DNA from: Sulfurimonas sp.
GTDB lineage: Bacteria > Campylobacterota > Campylobacteria > Campylobacterales > Sulfurimonadaceae
NCBI GenBank assembly: GCA_015487435.1
Contig: WFPU01000021.1
Coordinates: 1-9,954, forward strand
Direction: 5' to 3'
DNA: 9,954 nucleotides
A program made the translations under genes and the position numbers. Positions within the stretch are counted from its first letter, which is position 1. Each line of letters starts with the position of its first letter. This document shows, in pieces, positions 7,101 to 9,954 of the stretch. The notes under the pieces were generated by a model, which was given only the letters and a program-made list of their open reading frames with translations, was not told where the DNA came from and made no database searches.

Positions 7101-8275
7101 GAATTCATATTTGGATTATTGTCACGGTATGTTGTCATAAGGGCAGATACATCATAGTTGTCAATATCTACACCATCATTATTAACTTGTAGATCATTGC
7201 TCTCTCCATTAATATCTACGCGAGTAACACCGGAAAATCTAGCATCAAAAATATTTCTATCATCTAATCCTGCTGGAACCGGCATAAAATCATAATTTAC
7301 ATTATCAGGACTCATTTTTACCCAGTCATATGCACCAGTATTCCCAGGTCTATGCCCATATCTATATTCACCTTCTCCTGAAAAGAGAGAAAGGGTTGCT
7401 TTGACAGTATTACTTTTTGGTAAAATGAAATCAGCAATTGTAAACGCGTTACTTGGATTTTTTACAATGTCAAAACCATTAAACACGGAGATATTTCTCA
7501 TGTCCCCTGTATTGTCTTCAGCATAAATAACAACAAGCGACCATCCTCCAAAGACACCAGGAGAACTTTCTCTACCTTCATTTGTTGTAAGGTTCGCTAC
7601 GGTAAAAGTATGATTGCCATCTGTATCTATAGCTGTTTTTACACTGCTTGTTACATCTGCAAAACAGGCATAAGTTTTACCTCCTGTTCCTCCATAAGTA
7701 TAAAATGTACTAGAATTTATATCATTATAAGCTCCATTGTCAATTTTGAGTTTAATCTGTTTCGCACCTGCAGTTTTTAGGTAAGTGTCAGTTATCGTAT
7801 CTCCTCTGGAATCAATAAGATTATAATTATTTATACCATTTTCTTTGCCATAATGTAAAGGATTACCGGTATTAGCACTTATTCTTCCTTGCCAAAATAA
7901 TCCAGCCCATAAAACTCCTTTTTTAGGATTATTAGGATTGCTTGTATCATAATCAAAAGAAGGAGGTATTGTAATGTAAGAAGAAGTAGAGTTCCATGTC
8001 CCAGTATTACCATCAATATCAATATATTTACTGACATGCATATTACTTGTAATTAACTCATAGCCTGTATCTTGACATGTCCCACCGTATCCAGTTGTTT
8101 TCTCAGTTAAACACATTACCGTGTTTCCTGCAATTGCATAGTTTCCCTGAATGTTGTGTGTTTTATCTGGATTGATACGATCAAAAGAATGTAAGGCACC
8201 CCATCCTGATACAGTGAAAATCATTGTTAGAAGCGATAGAACGATATATTTTGAAAAGATTGTAAAAGTTTTCAT
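4175..8275 (-). CDS. Very large secreted pilus-associated exoprotein, MshQ/PilY1-like candidate tip adhesin
   Basis: A 1366-residue protein, first in the minor-pilin operon. The ATG at 8275 was chosen over an in-frame GTG at 8329 because AAGGGG lies six bases upstream and a signal peptide follows at once (MKTFTIFSKY, hydrophobic 11-22, cleavage near residue 24 or 27). Numbering from this Met, residues about 110-320 contain LWAGLFWQG, CFADVTSSV and GGWSLVVIYAED. This pattern resembles the N-terminal beta-module of large DUF11-type surface proteins. Residues 450-520 look like a DUF11-type beta domain. Five cysteines at 758-783 precede DNFSVRP, and TVTARGKNSATALSNF (1040-1055) and the C-terminal PWLIYN...FVGEGGWSG block recall MshQ/DUF6701 proteins. 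There is no C-terminal membrane anchor. It is rich in Asn, Thr, Ser and Asp and has 23 D/E-X-N-X-S/T sequons. Secretion is firm; adhesin and tip roles are inference from the pilin neighbours. The MshQ relation is recalled pattern, unverified. Confidence 0.72.
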   Translation of the reverse strand: MKTFTIFSKYIVLSLLTMIFTVSGWGALHSFDRINPDKTHNIQGNYAIAGNTVMCLTEKTTGYGGTCQDTGYELITSNMHVSKYIDIDGNTGTWNSTSSYITIPPSFDYDTSNPNNPKKGVLWAGLFWQGRISANTGNPLHYGKENGINNYNLIDSRGDTITDTYLKTAGAKQIKLKIDNGAYNDINSSTFYTYGGTGGKTYACFADVTSSVKTAIDTDGNHTFTVANLTTNEGRESSPGVFGGWSLVVIYAEDNTGDMRNISVFNGFDIVKNPSNAFTIADFILPKSNTVKATLSLFSGEGEYRYGHRPGNTGAYDWVKMSPDNVNYDFMPVPAGLDDRNIFDARFSGVTRVDINGESNDLQVNNDGVDIDNYDVSALMTTYRDNNPNMNSMYIQWSSNNDYITPSMLVFATQIYAPKMCYDYSLKQDNHFLTVDRASDPVARIDSRISSSDIGIMIYIKNTEADIPAKGISFRSDVNATMFDQTGHTYSSNVNGSILQDRGIPTLTTPLCDYNASVDNNSSNNGCTDGHNVRKGLGDLDAQQYIYAKFLLSPNISGVTDINESLGLTMDYYISVNGAKITYNDYQLGGKNVPLCPPTGGYNPTFGLFNVVQSGLTTNNLNTQISRKTFNADVIFDSDVATGTNDAPSSDINTTVMVEIIDMDSFGDINASCANPDSSVSDAIFVPVSFTASNWQTQIPTQVDNYYNFAVRNAAFRIWYFTDSNGSLIQNWSATTTNGNKDLISISGLYNSVTFPLCSTACSSPTSTTCFSCIRENYARPLCSRDNFSVRPESFDIHLIDANQTSTPTSMNDLSTLYNYSPDASSPPTDRIHIVGDYNYRFDVNSTGHNSLAFTPGYTRNFNNDSDHNATVLWDSNKTLTVCNNISDIPLSFYMINGILTNGVISNPNVGEYKINIIDTSWTAVDWDSAELAHHSTAGFLSGTDCIIGSDSSSLNGSQYGCTITSNHLNTYNGNIYTYRDIAVEFHPYAFTIANTVTFGRGNSGTGVLSSAMQEPAKPFVYMNNLSDDENMSVHLNTTVTARGKNSATALSNFVKGCFEKPVHLDITRTATTNTALAYSYITHNKDINGSVISADDINRTIAAGTALQSPSFSTSGSFFQKDQNGTMQLLTNSNYNREVNVTTNPEDINFTTISVDDNATLFNADLLTNKYAEGNLSVNQRVLYYYGRTVAPKIRVTCNTKPCRTGMHASNNNNIKELISYVIFCQGGTCNSSILPTGATQVADIRWFENRNHDFNLPLGTDGTIGTISEVATPSYVSEISRSITKPNYETEAVMELSNTAALPYDAIMQMQSSPWLIYNANDANATANQFIIEFVGEGGWSGKYEDNTTTKTNESGITNRRIMW

Positions 8276-8299
8276 AACAAACCCCTTTTTTAAGTAAAA

Positions 8300-8333
8300 T
8301 TTAGTGCAACCAATATCCGGGCTCAACACTAAA
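8300..8333 (-). promoter_or_regulatory. Inverted repeat in the 5' leader of the pilus operon
   Basis: TTTAGTG (8300-8306) and CACTAAA (8327-8333) are perfect 7-base inverted repeats around a 20-base spacer. They lie between the candidate -10 (8353-8358) and the exoprotein ribosome binding site (AAGGGG), so in the transcript they form a stem-loop ending about 18 bases before that site. The spacer includes a short GC-rich patch (GAGCCCGG). It matches no riboswitch class I can recognise. It could be an operator, a stability hairpin or a small-RNA/protein target. Confidence 0.35.
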
Positions 8334-8352
8334 AGTCACTCGTCTTGATTCT

Positions 8353-8361
8353 ATTGTAGCA
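8353..8361 (-). promoter_or_regulatory. Candidate promoter of the exoprotein/minor-pilin operon (extended -10)
   Basis: On the minus strand TGCTACAAT (8353-8361) is a -10 (TACAAT) with a TGn extension. The predicted start is near 8346, giving a leader of about 70 bases before the ATG at 8275. The -35 region (around 8376-8381, AGATAA) is poor, as usual in this group. I looked for sigma-54 (GG-N10-GC) and sigma-28 elements and found none with correct spacing. Confidence 0.5.
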
Positions 8362-8440
8362 CTTTTTTTACAAATTTATCTGAAATACTTTGAAAAAAGG
8401 ATATTTTTGACAAATTATCGCTGTTGTTTTATGTTCTTCT

Positions 8441-8472
8441 ATTGTATAAATTATGACAAGTCCTTGTTATAA
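8441..8472 (-). promoter_or_regulatory. Second -10-like box with an overlapping 22-bp dyad (possible operator)
   Basis: A second TACAAT (8441-8446, minus strand) lies upstream of the first, within a 10-base direct repeat TACAATAGAA (8437-8446 and 8349-8358). Immediately upstream is the dyad TTATGACAAG-TC-CTTGTTATAA (8451-8472, plus-strand reading), 10-base arms with a single mismatch. It covers the place where the -35 of this box would be. This arrangement suits a repressor or activator site, but no regulator is identified. The dyad also lies just downstream of the ATPase stop (8486) and has no U-run, so it is a poor terminator. Confidence 0.35.
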
Positions 8473-8485
8473 ACGATAAAAATAT

Positions 8486-9676
8486 TTATTTTATAAAAGA
8501 AAATAGCCAAAGAGGTATCTTTTTGTTATTTGATGTAAAATCAATATCTAAAGCTAAAAAACTATTTTTTTTATCTTTTATTTGTGAAAATGTTTTATTT
8601 CTTCCACCAACTTCAAAAATATACTTATCAACTTTAAAGTCTCCAATATCACTGTAAAAGATATTTTCAAAGCAATTAACAAAAAAAGTCTCTCTAATAG
8701 TTCCAATGTCGAGTTCTAAATTAATTTTATCAGCATAGGCATAAAGTATATTGCTATTTGCAAAAAGAATTTTCTGAGGTTTTTTTGATACCTTATGTGA
8801 AGATTTTCGCATAGATTTGAAGATTGCTGTTTTATCTAATATGCTAAGATATGTGTAGAGTGTTGGTTCACTCACTCCAAACTCTCTTGCAAGAGCTGCA
8901 ACATTTACGCTAAATGGTTTATTTGCAGACACAACAAAGAAGATAAGTTTTTCAAAAATTGATATATGAGAGTAGTCAATTTTATTTAAAGAGGGGATAT
9001 CTTCATGAATAATCTTATCAAGAGCATTAAAGAGCTTACTATTGAAGCTTTCAATCCCTTCTAAATAAAATGGATATGCACCATATTGTAGATAGTTTTT
9101 AAACTCTGCATAGAGATCTTCATACTTAAACACAAGTTCTTTAGATATCTCACTGCTATTGGTAAGAATCTCTTGGAACGTGTATGACGTAAGTGTGATC
9201 CCTTTTTGAATCTCGTAATACTCTTTGAAACTCAGTACCGGAAGAGTATGTATAACAAGCCTTCTACTCAAATCATATTTTTCATACAGAATATTAATCA
9301 TGGAAGAACCACTGATCCTAATGGTAAGATCCACAAAGCTGTCATATATATTTTTTATCTCTTGAACCCAGTTTTTATATTTATGAACTTCATCTATAAC
9401 AATTATCCTGCCGCCGAGTGCATAAAACTCATCCGCTAGTGTATAGATACTGGAGTTTGTAAACTCTATATCATCTCCAGTCATATAAAGAGATTTTGCA
9501 TTATTTGCTTTGATGTATTGAAAGAGTAAGGTAGTTTTACCTACACCTCTTGCACCTATAAGTGCTATGAGTCTTTCGTTAGAGTTTAGAATATCAAAGT
9601 ACTCTTTTCTAATAAATTTTGTTTCTATTTTTGCTAAGATTAACTCTTGTTTTCTTGTGAAATAGCTAATATCCAT
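8486..9676 (-). CDS. Orphan AAA-family ATP-binding protein with DUF4143-like C-terminus
   Basis: A 396-residue cytoplasmic ATPase of the AAA_14/DUF4143 type, a widespread family of unknown role often found in accessory DNA. Visible parts: Walker A GARGVGKTT (41-49); Walker B IIVIDEVH (91-98); sensor-1-like IRISGSSM (119-126); SRRLVIHTLPVLSFKEYYE (137-155), the family's 'SRR..LPxLSF.E' block; a winged-helix segment with VAALAREFGVSEPTLYTYLS (about 259-278). The C-terminal domain (300-396) is DUF4143-like, a restriction-endonuclease-like fold, with D350 and FEVGGRNK (354-361). Many relatives as I recall them have EVGGK, so the Arg at 359 may replace the fold's usual Lys. AGGA (minus strand, 9683-9686) lies seven bases before the ATG, and a promoter precedes it. 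The gene is visibly more AT-rich than recG, hinting at separate acquisition. It stands alone; 210 bp separate it from the pilus operon start. No function is assigned. Confidence 0.82.
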   Translation of the reverse strand: MDISYFTRKQELILAKIETKFIRKEYFDILNSNERLIALIGARGVGKTTLLFQYIKANNAKSLYMTGDDIEFTNSSIYTLADEFYALGGRIIVIDEVHKYKNWVQEIKNIYDSFVDLTIRISGSSMINILYEKYDLSRRLVIHTLPVLSFKEYYEIQKGITLTSYTFQEILTNSSEISKELVFKYEDLYAEFKNYLQYGAYPFYLEGIESFNSKLFNALDKIIHEDIPSLNKIDYSHISIFEKLIFFVVSANKPFSVNVAALAREFGVSEPTLYTYLSILDKTAIFKSMRKSSHKVSKKPQKILFANSNILYAYADKINLELDIGTIRETFFVNCFENIFYSDIGDFKVDKYIFEVGGRNKTFSQIKDKKNSFLALDIDFTSNNKKIPLWLFSFIK

Positions 9677-9710
9677 AATAAATCCTAAAATGTATTTATG
9701 GATTATATCA
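9677..9710 (-). promoter_or_regulatory. ATPase gene promoter and ribosome binding site
   Basis: On the minus strand TGATATAAT (9702-9710) is a consensus -10 with TGn extension, predicting a start near 9695 and a 20-base leader. AGGA at 9683-9686 is the ribosome binding site. No clear -35 is present. Just upstream, AAATAT (9721-9726) and ATATTT (9734-9739) form a short AT-only dyad that I would not over-read. Confidence 0.55.
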
Positions 9711-9757
9711 TATATTTACTAAATATAATTTAGATATTTAAGCTTTATGGCTCTTTG

Positions 9758-9831
9758 CCAAAATTTAAATCTAAAATTACAATTTTCTTTTCTCAAATTT
9801 TTAAAAATTGCACTTCAGATTTAAATTTTGG
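9758..9831. repeat. 74-bp element bounded by perfect 15-bp inverted repeats, with a nested stem
   Basis: The 15 bases starting CCAAAATTTAAATCT (9758-9772) recur as their exact reverse complement at 9817-9831. Inside, CAATTTT (9780-9786) and AAAATTG (9804-9810) form a second perfect 7-base pair. The 228-bp space between the ATPase start and tRNA-Phe holds nothing else except the two promoters. No coding frame fits. No target-site duplication is evident beside the arms (left TTTG, right ATGA), so a MITE is only one possibility. A small structured RNA or protein-bound cruciform are others. Confidence 0.6.
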
Positions 9832-9882
9832 ATGAAGCATCTTGTCAAATATGTTTTAAGTTCATTTTCAGTGCTAAAAAGC

Positions 9883-9888
9883 TATACT
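9883..9888 (+). promoter_or_regulatory. Candidate -10 of the tRNA-Phe promoter
   Basis: TATACT lies 16 bases before the mature tRNA 5' end, at a distance expected for a short-leader tRNA transcript. The matching -35 would be near 9860-9866 (GTTCATT), a weak match. The call rests on position relative to the tRNA as much as on sequence. Confidence 0.45.
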
Positions 9889-9904
9889 TCCATTCTTTTA
9901 AATA

Positions 9905-9954
9905 GGCCTGTTAGCTCAGTCGGTAGAGCAAGTGACTGAAAATCACTGTGTCCT
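9905..9954 (+). tRNA. tRNA-Phe (anticodon GAA), 3' third outside window
   Basis: The 5' acceptor strand GGCCTGT is followed by TA, the D stem GCTC/GAGC with loop AGTCGGTA, and the anticodon stem AGTGA/TCACT closing the loop CTGAAAA, whose positions 34-36 read GAA. The variable region begins GTGTC. The sequence ends at the start of the T arm, so the T stem, 3' acceptor strand and any encoded CCA are not visible. It decodes Phe codons UUU and UUC. Confidence 0.95.

Noticed and set aside
8305..8320. Sigma-54 promoter (GG...TTGC) in the operon leader
   Set aside because: The spacing between GG and GC is nine bases, not ten, and the element would lie too close to the start codon given the better -10 upstream.
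8276..8329. GTG start at 8329 for the exoprotein
   Set aside because: It would put 18 polar residues before the signal peptide, lies inside the leader inverted repeat and lacks a ribosome binding site. The ATG at 8275 has AAGGGG at six bases.
8451..8472. Rho-independent terminator after the ATPase gene
   Set aside because: The stem is AT-rich with a two-base centre and no U-run follows on the minus strand; a dyad operator is the better reading.
8486..9954. Genomic island integrated at tRNA-Phe carrying the ATPase
   Set aside because: Islands usually insert at the tRNA 3' end, which lies outside the window on the far side. The ATPase is on the 5' side, and no integrase or attachment repeat is visible.
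1..9954. CRISPR array, insertion sequence, toxin-antitoxin pair or rRNA
   Set aside because: I looked for regularly spaced repeats, transposase motifs, small paired frames and rRNA sequence and found none.

Overview
The window looks like a chromosomal segment of a free-living Campylobacterota (epsilonproteobacterium, Sulfurimonas/Sulfuricurvum/Sulfurovum-like). The clues are low GC, the RecG variant with QLRGRVSRT in motif VI, a long-form HPF, prepilin leaders of the type KAFTMLELLFVIV, and promoters that show a clear (often TGn-extended) -10 but no convincing -35. The assignment rests on sequence style only; no database was searched.

Layout, left to right. (1) 1-1566 (+) is the C-terminal 521 residues of the branch-migration helicase RecG, cut by the window edge. 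(2) 1563-2096 (-) is a long-type ribosome hibernation promoting factor, converging on recG with a 4-bp stop-codon overlap; a strong hairpin lies in the last codons of recG. (3) 2156-8275 (-) is a tightly packed four-gene operon. It is transcribed first through a 1366-residue signal-peptide exoprotein, then a PilV/MshD-like, a PilW/MshO-like and a PilX/MshP-like minor pilin, with overlaps of 7, 1 and 25 bp. (4) 8276-8485 is its upstream region, with candidate promoters, a 22-bp dyad and a leader inverted repeat. (5) 8486-9676 (-) is an orphan AAA/DUF4143-type ATPase with its own promoter. (6) 9677-9904 is an AT-rich intergenic region with a 74-nt element bounded by perfect 15-bp inverted repeats. 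(7) 9905-9954 (+) is the first two thirds of tRNA-Phe(GAA).

The biological centre is the operon. Three minor pilins of the V-W-X (I-J-K / MshD-O-P) classes are what primes and caps a type IV pilus or a pseudopilus. A very large secreted beta-rich, cysteine-containing protein beside them fits a tip adhesin or surface protein of the PilY1/MshQ kind. No major pilin, ATPase, platform or secretin gene is in the window, so the partner machine must be elsewhere.

The most striking signal is that these four secreted proteins are loaded with the extended bacterial N-glycosylation sequon D/E-X-N-X-S/T (X not Pro): by hand count 23 in the exoprotein, 2 in the PilV-like, 3 in the PilW-like and 1 in the PilX-like protein. 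None occur in RecG, HPF or the ATPase. This suggests a heavily PglB-glycosylated pilus-tip complex.
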